Assembly (NCBI GenBank): GCA_023245335.1
Contig: JAHFKK010000002.1
Location: 3,627 to 49,102 of the forward strand
Source: Candidatus Gottesmanbacteria bacterium
Lineage (GTDB): Bacteria; Patescibacteriota; Microgenomatia; UBA10105; UBA927
Length of the DNA: 45,476 bases
Reading direction: 5' to 3'
The notes below the pieces were generated by a model, which saw only the letters and a list, made by a program, of their open reading frames with translations, did no database searches and had not been told where the DNA came from. Each line of letters opens with the position of its first letter. Position 1 is the stretch's first letter. Below, piece after piece: positions 16,380 through 25,177 of this stretch. The translations under genes and the position numbers were made by a program.

Positions 16380-18412
16380 TTCAGGAAATACGCCATTTTC
16401 ATTTATTCTGTGGGCTGGGTGGAGGCGCGAAGGGATTTAACCAGGGAGAGGCCCGGGTCGGCAATATGGTTGCAAAGTTCAGGTGCATCGGCGGTATTGA
16501 TGTCGATGCCGCCGCGATCCGCGATTTCGGGAAGCTGGCCGGCGTGCCCGGCACCCTCCTTGATCTGTTCGACCGTGAACAGTACCGGGATTTTCATGGA
16601 GTGGAGCCACCGGAGACCTGGCGTGAAGCGACCACGGTGGACATTCAGCGGGCCGCTGGCAATGAGCGCCCTCACATCGTCTTTCTATCCGCACCGTGCA
16701 AGGGATTCAGCGGCCTCCTTTCGGATGTTCGGAGCAAGACAGATAAATATCAGGCGTTAAACCGGCTTACGCTGCGCGGCGTGTGGTTGATGTTGGAAGC
16801 CTTTGCCGATGATCCACCTGAATTAATCGTTTTCGAGAACGTGCCTCGCATAGCGTCACGAGGCCGCGCCTTGCTTGATCGGATCAATACGCTACTTCGC
16901 CATTATGGATACGCGGTAGCAGAGACAACACATGATTGCGGTGAGATCGGCGGACTGGGGCAGAGTCGCAAGCGCTTTCTTATGGTTGCACGTCATACCG
17001 AAAAGGTCCCTCCCTTCCTCTACGAGCCGGAAAAGCGCCCCTTGCGTTCCGTTGGCGATGTCATTGGCCGCTTTCCTCTTCCCGGCGCCGGACTTGCCGG
17101 ACCTATGCACCGGGTCCCGTCTCTTCAATGGAAAACATGGGTCAGGCTGGCATTTGTTCAGGCCGGTTCTGATTGGAGGTCGCTTAATCGCCTGAATATC
17201 CAAGACGGATACTTGCGCGACTATTTGATTGTCCCGGAAATGTATAATTGTGCTTTTGGAGTTACCCCCTGGGAATCTCCGACAGGGGTTGTTACCGGGA
17301 ACGCACGTCCGGCAACGGGAGGTTTTTCTGTAGCCGACCCTCGTTGCGATGATCAGAGGGGGCACTATCTCGGCCTCTGCAAGTGGGATAATCCATCGGG
17401 AGCGGTATCAGGGCGCGGCTGCCCGACATGCGGGAAATTCGCGGTCTCTGATCCGCGATATTCCGGACGTGAGTATTCTCAATATGGTGTCCGACCATGG
17501 AGCGAGCCTTCCGGGGCAGTAAGCGGTCAATCTGCGCCTGGAGGGGGAATGTATTCTGTCGCGGACCCACGTATGCCGGAAAGCCGATTGCGGCAAAACG
17601 GTATTTACCGTGTTGTAAAATATGATGAAAAGTCAGGCGCGATCACAGGCGCTGCGCACCCGGGCGGCGCGGCAATGTCCGTTGCAGATCCGAGAGGCAA
17701 TGGATTTATGGGAAAATACCGAGTTACAGGATACGATAATTCAACGGGCACGGTTATCTCTGGAAGCACCACAGGAATGGGGGCTTTTGCTGTGGCAGAC
17801 CCGCGTACCAAAATGGACAAAAAGCCGGGGGATGACTGGGCGGATGGCGGCTCGTTGGGTATAGTGCCGTTTGATGCCCCGTGCGGAGCTGTCAAAGGTA
17901 CTGCATGTCACGACAACGGGCGGTGGTCAGTGGCCGATCCGCGTTCTGGACTCAAGCGTGAGCGGGGTGATGATTTTGTCGGGGGAGGCCATTATGGTGT
18001 TATTCCTTGGGATTCTCATAGCGGGGCCATTACCGCTGCTGCCCACTCGTGGGATCACGGCAGGCATTCAATCGCCGATCCGCGCCTTGAAATTTTACCG
18101 ACACCCGACACCCGGCTAATCGCCCGAATCATCTCGGAGGATAATACATGGCATCGACCATTTACCACCCTCGAACTGGCCGCCTTACAGGGCCTTGTCG
18201 AACCCGAAGAACAACTTGCGCTTGACGGTCTATCGGATAGCGCTTGGAGGGAGCGTATCGGAAACGCCGTGCCCCCTCCGGCAGCGAGGGCCATCGCCGG
18301 CGTGATGGGACAAGTTCTTCTTCTCGCTTGGTCCGGAGAAACGTTTGCGTTGGGATCCACTCCAATATGGGTGCGACCCGTAGCAGTCGCTTTGTCCGTC
18401 GCGCAATCATAA
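16376..18412 (+). CDS. C5 cytosine DNA methyltransferase with tandem-repeat insert
   Basis: HLFCGLGGGAKGF, SAPCKGFSG, VFENVP, QSRKRFLMVA, C-terminal RIGNAVPP; seven internal ...SVADPR repeats. Confidence 0.85.
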   Translation: MIQEIRHFHLFCGLGGGAKGFNQGEARVGNMVAKFRCIGGIDVDAAAIRDFGKLAGVPGTLLDLFDREQYRDFHGVEPPETWREATTVDIQRAAGNERPHIVFLSAPCKGFSGLLSDVRSKTDKYQALNRLTLRGVWLMLEAFADDPPELIVFENVPRIASRGRALLDRINTLLRHYGYAVAETTHDCGEIGGLGQSRKRFLMVARHTEKVPPFLYEPEKRPLRSVGDVIGRFPLPGAGLAGPMHRVPSLQWKTWVRLAFVQAGSDWRSLNRLNIQDGYLRDYLIVPEMYNCAFGVTPWESPTGVVTGNARPATGGFSVADPRCDDQRGHYLGLCKWDNPSGAVSGRGCPTCGKFAVSDPRYSGREYSQYGVRPWSEPSGAVSGQSAPGGGMYSVADPRMPESRLRQNGIYRVVKYDEKSGAITGAAHPGGAAMSVADPRGNGFMGKYRVTGYDNSTGTVISGSTTGMGAFAVADPRTKMDKKPGDDWADGGSLGIVPFDAPCGAVKGTACHDNGRWSVADPRSGLKRERGDDFVGGGHYGVIPWDSHSGAITAAAHSWDHGRHSIADPRLEILPTPDTRLIARIISEDNTWHRPFTTLELAALQGLVEPEEQLALDGLSDSAWRERIGNAVPPPAARAIAGVMGQVLLLAWSGETFALGSTPIWVRPVAVALSVAQS

Positions 18413-18436
18413 CTTAGCTGAAAGGAAAAAAATATC

Positions 18437-19321
18437 ATGCCATGGCAATCAACCGACCTCGCCGCCTCTATGGGCGGCATAGCATCTAAAGCTAATGACG
18501 CCATCTCACAAGTGCAGGGAGGGCTAAACAAGCTCAATAACCAAGTAAGTCAGATGAAAGATAACGTTAGCAGCGCCGTCAGCGCCGTTTCGTCAAGCAA
18601 GGGGGCGCTGGACAAGCTTACTGCCTCCGGTTTCTATATGGTAACTCTTTCTCCGATGAAGGGTTCGTGGTCTTCCCGCCTGTCATCAGCAGCGAACGCG
18701 CCGCCAAATCTTGGCTTTTGCTGTGGAACGGCGGTTATCACCATGGCGCCGGATATTTCTACCGTTGTTAATGCTTATCAGGGGATCTTGGACGCAGTAA
18801 AAAAGCCCATGGCAGATGCTTCCAACATTGTGGATCAGTTCGACTTTAGCGATTTTATCCCAGACGAAGAACCGGAAGACCTCTTTGAGTTGGATGAAAG
18901 TGAAATGGCGGCCAAGGACTGGGGGGACATCTTCACCACGGACGAATGGAGTGCAACGACCCTAAAAGATGTGTTTGGCGGGTACGCAGAAGGACTGGCT
19001 TTGGCCACCAATAAATTAAGCAAGGCGACGAAGTCCGCCCTGGCCAGCGTGAATCAAACCGGGAGGGCGGCCTCAGCAATAACGAAGGGGCTAAATGCCA
19101 CCAAAGCATTAATGTCGCGGATGCAGGATACAGGCGTGTATCGGATTGCGCTATTGCCGGGACCGGGGAATTATCTCCAGCGGTTGCGTAATGAGCCGGG
19201 CGCGCCATCATCATCGCCGCAGTTCTATACGTCCGGGTTTGTCTGTGTCACTGTCGCGGAAGCCATGGGCGCCCTGACGTCAAAATATGAAACCCTTTCA
19301 AGCATCGTTTCGGGGGGATAA
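18437..19321 (+). CDS. Hypothetical phage protein with internal duplication
   Basis: RBS-preceded ORF MPWQSTDLAASMGGIASKANDAISQVQGGL...; two similar about 65-aa segments. Confidence 0.6.
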   Translation: MPWQSTDLAASMGGIASKANDAISQVQGGLNKLNNQVSQMKDNVSSAVSAVSSSKGALDKLTASGFYMVTLSPMKGSWSSRLSSAANAPPNLGFCCGTAVITMAPDISTVVNAYQGILDAVKKPMADASNIVDQFDFSDFIPDEEPEDLFELDESEMAAKDWGDIFTTDEWSATTLKDVFGGYAEGLALATNKLSKATKSALASVNQTGRAASAITKGLNATKALMSRMQDTGVYRIALLPGPGNYLQRLRNEPGAPSSSPQFYTSGFVCVTVAEAMGALTSKYETLSSIVSGG

Positions 19322-19329
19322 AGAGCATA

Positions 19330-19587
19330 ATGCAAGTAGCAAGATCCGACATAGAAGCCCTCGCTTCAATGATTGCCAGGGAAGTTGGGGCAAGCATCAT
19401 GGAAAAATCTACCCCTGGTCGATGGCTGACCATTGAGGAGGCCATGAAATACGCCAAGGTTAAATCGCGGAACACAATAAGAAAATGGATCAATAATGGG
19501 TACATTTATGCCCATAAGCGGTCAGGGGAGTGGATAGTAGACCGGGAATCGATTGATGACTGGTTCCTATCCGATAAGGTGTGTTGA
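19330..19587 (+). CDS. Excisionase / MerR-type HTH DNA-binding protein
   Basis: GRWLTIEEAMKYAKVKSRNTIRKWINNGYIYAHKRSGEWIVDRESIDDWF. Confidence 0.75.
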   Translation: MQVARSDIEALASMIAREVGASIMEKSTPGRWLTIEEAMKYAKVKSRNTIRKWINNGYIYAHKRSGEWIVDRESIDDWFLSDKVC

Positions 19588-19619
19588 CAATGATGCCTCT
19601 TCTTTCGTATAAACAACGC

Positions 19620-20648
19620 ATGGCAACCCTATGGAAAAGACCGAACGGTGTTTATTACGTGTCCTGGGAAGAGAGCGGGAAGACCCGCCGTAAATCTCTT
19701 TCAACGGCTGACAAGCGCATAGCAGCTACCAAATTTAACCACTTCCAGCGCCAGCTTATCGCCGGTAAGGTCAAGCCGATTTCTGATGGCATAGCCGAAT
19801 CTTTCTTTGATTTCTGCGATGAATTTCTTGAGCACGTTGAGGCTTCCACCAGCGGGGCAACTTATGTCCAGTATTCCGGCGCGCTGAAGAAGGCGAGGTC
19901 TTCATGGGGGAATGTTCCCCTGACGCATATCACCGCCCGCCATATTGACACCCTAATAACTGACCTGTCGCGGGAGAAGTTAAAGCCCCCGACGATCAAC
20001 AAGATCATCCGGCACGTCAAGGCAGCACTATCCAAGGCTTACAAGTGGGAATATATCAAGCATCCTGTCGCGTTCCCAAAGAAGATAAAAGAGGAAACGG
20101 CGCTGCGCTTCCTAAGCATCGACCAGCTCCGAGCCTTGATAGGCAAGATTGATGACCAGGAGTTTGCTGATTATTGTCTTTTCTCTGCCTACACTGGCAT
20201 GAGGTCGGGCGAGATAGCGCGCCTTAAATGGTCTGACGTTGATAACCCAGAAGGTTTTTTGAGAATATCACCGAAGCAGAAGAACAAACATGAATCACGG
20301 ATACCGATTAACAGTCACGCAAGATCGATCCTTGAGCGGCGTAAAACAGAGACGGCGGCCGGAAAGATATTTCGGTTCTCCTGTTTAACATGGATATCCC
20401 AGAAGTTCAAAATAGCGACGGTTAAGGCCGGGATGCCTACAGCCCGCTTCCACGACTTGCGACATACTTTCGGCTCTCATTTGGCAATGGCTGGCCAAAA
20501 CCTTAAAGCGATTCAAGATCTCATGCGGCATGAGTCAATTTCATCGACAATGGTTTACGCGAAGGTGTCACCGGAGTACTTAAAGGAGGCTTCCGAGAAG
20601 TTGAATTACGGGCCTATGCCGATGGTGGGGAGAAAGGGGGATAAATGA
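19620..20648 (+). CDS. int: Tyrosine-family site-specific integrase
   Basis: YTGMRSGEIARLKWSD, HDLRHTFGSHLAMAG, LMRHESISSTMVYAKVS (R...HxxR...H...Y). Confidence 0.9.
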   Translation: MATLWKRPNGVYYVSWEESGKTRRKSLSTADKRIAATKFNHFQRQLIAGKVKPISDGIAESFFDFCDEFLEHVEASTSGATYVQYSGALKKARSSWGNVPLTHITARHIDTLITDLSREKLKPPTINKIIRHVKAALSKAYKWEYIKHPVAFPKKIKEETALRFLSIDQLRALIGKIDDQEFADYCLFSAYTGMRSGEIARLKWSDVDNPEGFLRISPKQKNKHESRIPINSHARSILERRKTETAAGKIFRFSCLTWISQKFKIATVKAGMPTARFHDLRHTFGSHLAMAGQNLKAIQDLMRHESISSTMVYAKVSPEYLKEASEKLNYGPMPMVGRKGDK

Positions 20649-21046
20649 GAGGAATTATATTCAGGGCGTGGGATGCTGAGGAGGCATGCTGGGTGCAACC
20701 TGGATTAGTATCAATAGCAGGCGATGGTGGTTTGTACTCCTATGATACCAACGCTGATTGCTTGGTTTCCGAGATATTGCCACTAAAGATTTCCCCGTTC
20801 ACTGGCCTCCACGACAAAAACGGCAAGGAGATTTATGAGGGGGATATTCTTGACCGCGAAGGTATCGGGAAATTCCCGGTTACTATTAATGAAACACATG
20901 GATACCGATTCATGATAGGCTTAGACCAGATTTGCAAAGCTGACGCTATTTATGGAACCGTTATAGGCAATATCTATGAAAACCCGGAGATGATGGCTTC
21001 CGCCGCACAAAAACCGGACAAATCCCGATCAGCAGCAGGTAAGTAG
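20645..21046 (+). CDS. YopX-family protein
   Basis: MRGIIFRAWDAEEACWV...PFTGLHDKNGKEIYEGDIL. Confidence 0.8.
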   Translation: MRGIIFRAWDAEEACWVQPGLVSIAGDGGLYSYDTNADCLVSEILPLKISPFTGLHDKNGKEIYEGDILDREGIGKFPVTINETHGYRFMIGLDQICKADAIYGTVIGNIYENPEMMASAAQKPDKSRSAAGK

Positions 21047-21072
21047 TTGATTTATTAAGGCGCGTAAAAGTA

Positions 21073-21111
21073 TTTTAAGTCCCTTGCGTCTACCAATTCC
21101 GCCACCCAGGC
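21073..21111 (-). other. attP: tRNA-Leu(UAA) 5'-half; probable phage attachment site core
   Basis: Reverse complement GCCTGGGTGGCGGAATTGGTAGACGCAAGGGACTTAAAA matches tRNA-Leu from its 5' end through the anticodon loop, then homology stops; next to the integrase module. Confidence 0.7.
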
Positions 21112-21198
21112 AACGCTTGAAAATGCTTGTATTTTGATGGTTTTTGACTGTTTTCTCTATTTTCTGAAACTGTCATATTCCGTCACAAACCGTCAAAT

Positions 21199-21247
21199 TG
21201 TACGGTTTTTCCCGTACACAAACCGTACAGATGTCTACTCTGTACGG
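21199..21247. repeat. Cluster of TGTACGG/CCGTACA 7-mers (candidate integrase/Xis arm sites or terminator hairpins)
   Basis: TGTACGG at 21199-21205 and 21241-21247; CCGTACA at 21212-21218 and 21223-21229; 21223-21247 forms a perfect 8-bp stem. Confidence 0.55.
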
Positions 21248-21330
21248 GACCGATCATTTACCTTAATTCGTTGATACTTGCAAGGCTGAATTGCTTGGGG
21301 TAGGATGAGGCGTAGGCCAGGCGGACTTAC

Positions 21331-21993
21331 TTAAAAGAACGGTTGATATTTCTGCATTCTCACCTTCAGAACGTTCCTGACATATCCCCTGTTGACCTCA
21401 AAAAATGATTGACCGTACCCCCGGGCCTTCGTTTTCGACTTGAAGGAATAGATCTCGACATTCCCGAACCATTTATTGGGGGCCGCCCCTTTGCTGAGCG
21501 CGAGCCTCCTATCCTGCATGACGCCACCGAGCCCGCCGTTATAGGCAGAGAACATGAAGGCCATGCGTTCATAGTCGGCAGCAAAGGACAGCTTCATGAA
21601 GGCCACCCGGTTCATGAGCACCAAGGCCCGCAACTGCCGCGCCGGATCGTAGCGCTCTTCCCATTGCCAGGACTTCAGCTTTACGTCAAGCTTCTTCGCC
21701 TCCTCGAAATTGTTGAACCGGGACGTGACCGTGATTTGCCCGAGCCCGAAGCCATATTCACGATCTGTTTTCAGCTCCGTACGGGGGTTCCAGCACTTCT
21801 TATGCGTCAAGGATGGGCATGTTTCCTGTTCGACTTGCCCGGCAAGGGATGCCGGGAGAGGAACGGACGGCCATACTTGGGATATCTGGTTTTTGAGGGT
21901 GGGGATGTGAAGAGACGCCCTTTCCGGGACCGTTGTGGCCATGGACGGCATGACCGTGGCCAAAAGAAGGAGGGTGGAGAAAAGGCGTCTCAT
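21331..21993 (-). CDS. Phage lytic transglycosylase-like endolysin
   Basis: N-terminal signal; VEQETCPS catalytic Glu, YGFGLGQITV, FSAYNGGLGG motifs. Confidence 0.75.
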   Translation of the reverse strand: MRRLFSTLLLLATVMPSMATTVPERASLHIPTLKNQISQVWPSVPLPASLAGQVEQETCPSLTHKKCWNPRTELKTDREYGFGLGQITVTSRFNNFEEAKKLDVKLKSWQWEERYDPARQLRALVLMNRVAFMKLSFAADYERMAFMFSAYNGGLGGVMQDRRLALSKGAAPNKWFGNVEIYSFKSKTKARGYGQSFFEVNRGYVRNVLKVRMQKYQPFF

Positions 21994-22286
21994 TTTAGGA
22001 GCGTGACAATTCCGTTCAGCACGATGCCCATAAGAACAACCATTGATGCCACCACAATGGCGGCCGCGACGTTGTTTTCCGTGCCGATCTCCCTGATCAA
22101 TATCTCCAGGTTCAGATAAGGGAAAAGCAGTTTGCGTGATAGGTGCGACAAGATTACAGCCACAGCCACAATGCCGACAGCGTAACCGACAACCGATAGC
22201 GCACCGGGATCCGGTGCCAACATGAGGCCGGCCAAAAGCAGAAACGGCCAGGCTCGTTTAAGCTCTTTCAGGAATATATTTTTCAT
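21990..22286 (-). CDS. Holin-like small membrane protein
   Basis: Two or more hydrophobic segments; ATGA overlap with the lysozyme gene. Confidence 0.5.
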   Translation of the reverse strand: MKNIFLKELKRAWPFLLLAGLMLAPDPGALSVVGYAVGIVAVAVILSHLSRKLLFPYLNLEILIREIGTENNVAAAIVVASMVVLMGIVLNGIVTLLK

Positions 22287-22423
22287 AGGGACTCTCCTTT
22301 TCGCAATCTTTTTCTTCTATAACATAGGGGCAAGGCGCGCTCAGATCCTGTGGGCATTCCTTCCGCGTGCCCGTTTTGCATTCATTGCCGGCAGCCTCGC
22401 AGAACGGAAAGACGTAGATGACC

Positions 22424-22843
22424 CTAAAGGAGCACGCCAATGATGATCCCGATCCCGGCCCCGCCGATTATTTTTATCAGGCCGTCAAAAAAAGATGGGC
22501 TGCCGTTCTTTACCTTCTCCTCGCACGCCTGCGCCTGGTACTCCATGAGCTTTTTTTGTTGCTCAATCATCTCTTCATTCTTCTTGATCTGCTCATCTTT
22601 GAGTTTTGCTACTTCCTTTATGAGCAAGATCTGCTTTTCCATCTCCTGATTGTAAGCCTTCAGGGTGATAACCTGCTCCTCGTTGACCTTTCCCTTTTCC
22701 AGATCAACGACAATCCGCTTTGCCGATTCTTCAGAGACACACACGTCCTCAGCGTAAAGCAGTGACGGAACAACGATACAAAGCAGTATCCCGATGATTG
22801 CAAAAAGGATTTTGATTGTGCCCCTATCGTACCTCATAGCCAA
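22424..22843 (-). CDS. Membrane coiled-coil protein of the lysis cluster
   Basis: N-terminal TM/signal, Glu/Lys coiled coil, C-terminal Gly-rich TM (GGAGIGIIIGVLL). Confidence 0.5.
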   Translation of the reverse strand: MAMRYDRGTIKILFAIIGILLCIVVPSLLYAEDVCVSEESAKRIVVDLEKGKVNEEQVITLKAYNQEMEKQILLIKEVAKLKDEQIKKNEEMIEQQKKLMEYQAQACEEKVKNGSPSFFDGLIKIIGGAGIGIIIGVLL

Positions 22844-23165
22844 GCTCCCTCCATCGCCGCTTTGCCTCTGCTATTGTTTCCGGCTTCAAAATCAAGCGTA
22901 ACTTTGCCTCTGCAACAAATAGCTTTTCTCGATAATTCTCCGCCTTTTTTTCTGATTGCCGGAATTCCGCTTGCGTTGCCGCTATCTTCCCCTTCAAGTC
23001 AGCAATATCATTCTGATACCTGCCCTCAATCCGGGCTTTTTCTTGCGCGATGATCGCGGCAGCCGCCTCATCCTTGTAGGCACCGAACTTGGTAAAGGCC
23101 AGGATCAGCGCAAGAGCGGAGCACGCTAAAAGCATCATTTTTATCCGTGTCGTCATTTTTTCCAC
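22824..23165 (-). CDS. Rz-like (i-spanin-like) protein
   Basis: N-terminal TM followed by a charged coiled coil; lysis cluster position. Confidence 0.45.
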   Translation of the reverse strand: MEKMTTRIKMMLLACSALALILAFTKFGAYKDEAAAAIIAQEKARIEGRYQNDIADLKGKIAATQAEFRQSEKKAENYREKLFVAEAKLRLILKPETIAEAKRRWRELGYEVR

Positions 23166-23290
23166 CCCAAGTCTTCAATTGAAATCCATTCCTCGCGACA
23201 ATCGCAGCAATGGTACGTCACCCATTGGCCGCCTATCCAGTGGCCGACTTTTTTACTATGGCAGAATGGGCATTCCATCACTTCACCCAT
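23153..23290 (-). CDS. Small zinc-ribbon protein (45 aa), not in the ORF track
   Basis: MGEVMECPFCHSKKVGHWIGGQWVTYHCCDCREEWISIEDLGWKK* read from the reverse complement; CPFC/CCDC pairs. Confidence 0.6.
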   Translation of the reverse strand: MGEVMECPFCHSKKVGHWIGGQWVTYHCCDCREEWISIEDLGWKK

Positions 23291-23654
23291 GACACTCTGC
23301 GCGTGCCCGTTCTGCGCACTTTGCCGCCTGCACCGCTATCGCTATTTCATTTTTGGCCGTCCGCCCGTTGGCCTCGCGTACCTGATCGGTCAACTGATCG
23401 ATACTATGGATCATTATTTGAGCGGTTTCCTTTGTATTCAAGGAAAGCTGTTTGGCCGTCTCCTTGACCTCTTCACGGTTCTTTTCAGTGACTGCCGCAA
23501 TTTCCTTGCTGTGCTGTGCGGTAATCACGGACAGCGCGGAGGCCGTTGCCTTTACTGTTGACTCGGTTTCCGTCATCCATTTTTTGATAAAGTAGGCGAC
23601 TATACCGATCATTCCCGCATTTACCGCGATGTTTCCCCAATCAAAAGTTATCAT
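23283..23654 (-). CDS. Membrane-anchored coiled-coil protein
   Basis: N-terminal TM, heptad-like region; overlaps the next gene start. Confidence 0.5.
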   Translation of the reverse strand: MITFDWGNIAVNAGMIGIVAYFIKKWMTETESTVKATASALSVITAQHSKEIAAVTEKNREEVKETAKQLSLNTKETAQIMIHSIDQLTDQVREANGRTAKNEIAIAVQAAKCAERARAECHG

Positions 23655-23684
23655 TCCCCGCTCTCCTTCGTGTCTTTTTCGGAA

Positions 23685-24125
23685 CTATTCGAGTAATTTA
23701 AGAGCCTCTTCTTTCGAGATATTCAAGCCATAATCTTCAGAGATGAATTTTGCATAGAGGGCAGAGTAATAATCCCTATTGGTCGTTGCCGGTGAGTATT
23801 GAAGCTGAGTTCTGTATGCGGCGGCCTCTTCCCGTTGCCGGAATCGCGGAATCAGGTAGAGAAGAGGATAAACGAAGAGGGAAAGAGACAAGGCGGCCCA
23901 CGCCCATGGCAGGGGAAAGAAAAACGGCAACGGCGCCATGTTGATCAAAGACAGAAAGGTAATTGCAAACCATCTGCGAACATGGCAAAGCTCATGCTGA
24001 TGGATACCTTCATCGGTATCACGGTACTTTGCCCTGATCATTATGAAAAATGCTATGGTTAGCCCACCTGTGCCCTTGGACAGTCTATCCGTGTAGAAAA
24101 TGATAGCCGGGAAGCGTAATTTCAT
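23685..24125 (-). CDS. Integral membrane HExxH metalloprotease-like protein
   Basis: GIHQHELCHVRRW (HExxH) followed by TM helices; ATGA overlap. Confidence 0.5.
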   Translation of the reverse strand: MKLRFPAIIFYTDRLSKGTGGLTIAFFIMIRAKYRDTDEGIHQHELCHVRRWFAITFLSLINMAPLPFFFPLPWAWAALSLSLFVYPLLYLIPRFRQREEAAAYRTQLQYSPATTNRDYYSALYAKFISEDYGLNISKEEALKLLE

Positions 24126-25165
24126 GATCGTCCTCCTGCCTTGAAAGTAGGAGCATCGCTTGCGAAATCATACCCCGCACTGGCCTTTCCGTATTCGTCG
24201 GCATCGGCGGGGCGATACTGCGGTAGCAAGCGCGGCCCGTCCTTTTTCTCCTGGCCAGGCAATGGTAAGGTTCCCAAGTCCACGCGGGATGCGGACTCAA
24301 AGAAACCAAGGATCTCGTTGAAATCCGCCTCACCAGCCATACTCAACATAGCGCCAACAACCTTTTCTGGAACAACAACAATAGATTTTCCGGCGCACTC
24401 CAGAATGATCTTTTTGCGGTTTTCTTTCGCGCTGGCTTCATCAGCGAGCGCCTTTTTCATTGTCTGGACCTCGGCGCTTTTCCCTTCAAGCTCTTCCCGA
24501 ATGGCATCCTCGTAAATAGCGGCCTGTTCGAGCTGCTCCTCAAGGTCCATGGCGCGCAACTGTGCGGATGCTACCCACGAATTCAGGTATCGCTCGGCAG
24601 CTTTATCCTCAACTCCTGTCTTACAGATGCTTTCGAGGATCATATCCCTGGTTTGGCCGTCCGCGTTTTCTAAGATGTACCCACGATTCGTGGCGAAACC
24701 AGGATTCATAACGTAATCGAACCCGTGAAAATTCGTGATGCGCGTGGCGCCAGCAGCGCCACCGTCTACGCCTCCACAAGCCCAGGAAAACCCACCCACC
24801 TTTGAAGCATTTAGCCCAGCCACAACTTTCCCCGGTGCCGTCTCAAGGATCTCCTGGTGGTGCTCAACGTTTCCCTCCCCGTTCACTTCAAAGAAGGTCG
24901 TGATATTGGAGGGAACGTTTTCAACGATAATGGTCGATCCATCGGGCAGTCTGACTGGCTCCACCTCGCTCAGCTGGAGCTTGCGGGCGATCTCGCGCCT
25001 GCCATGCCCCAGGTATCCGAGCTTTTCCCGCAGTCGAATCCCTTCCCTCGTTTCCGGCGCATAACAAACCTTCACAGCGCTTTCCAGTATGTAATTACGG
25101 TGATGACCGGTATATTTTCGCCCCTCATTGAACAAGTTAAAGTTACACTTTATGATTTCGCCCAT
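24122..25165 (-). CDS. Putative head maturation protease/scaffold
   Basis: Next to portal; protease-like N-terminus (GHGRREIARKLQL...GDSTIIVENVPSNITTFF-type), C-terminal Glu/Lys scaffold-like helix. Confidence 0.5.
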   Translation of the reverse strand: MGEIIKCNFNLFNEGRKYTGHHRNYILESAVKVCYAPETREGIRLREKLGYLGHGRREIARKLQLSEVEPVRLPDGSTIIVENVPSNITTFFEVNGEGNVEHHQEILETAPGKVVAGLNASKVGGFSWACGGVDGGAAGATRITNFHGFDYVMNPGFATNRGYILENADGQTRDMILESICKTGVEDKAAERYLNSWVASAQLRAMDLEEQLEQAAIYEDAIREELEGKSAEVQTMKKALADEASAKENRKKIILECAGKSIVVVPEKVVGAMLSMAGEADFNEILGFFESASRVDLGTLPLPGQEKKDGPRLLPQYRPADADEYGKASAGYDFASDAPTFKAGGRS

Positions 25166-25177
25166 AATAAACCTCCG

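Noticed and set aside
17243-18085. Considered whether the methyltransferase repeats are a CRISPR or DNA tandem-repeat array
   Set aside because: Repetition is at protein level with diverged nucleotides and variable unit length; no identical DNA repeats or spacers.
21409-22119. 236-aa + strand ORF
   Set aside because: Antisense to the lysozyme-like gene; Pro/Arg-rich translation typical of a shadow frame.
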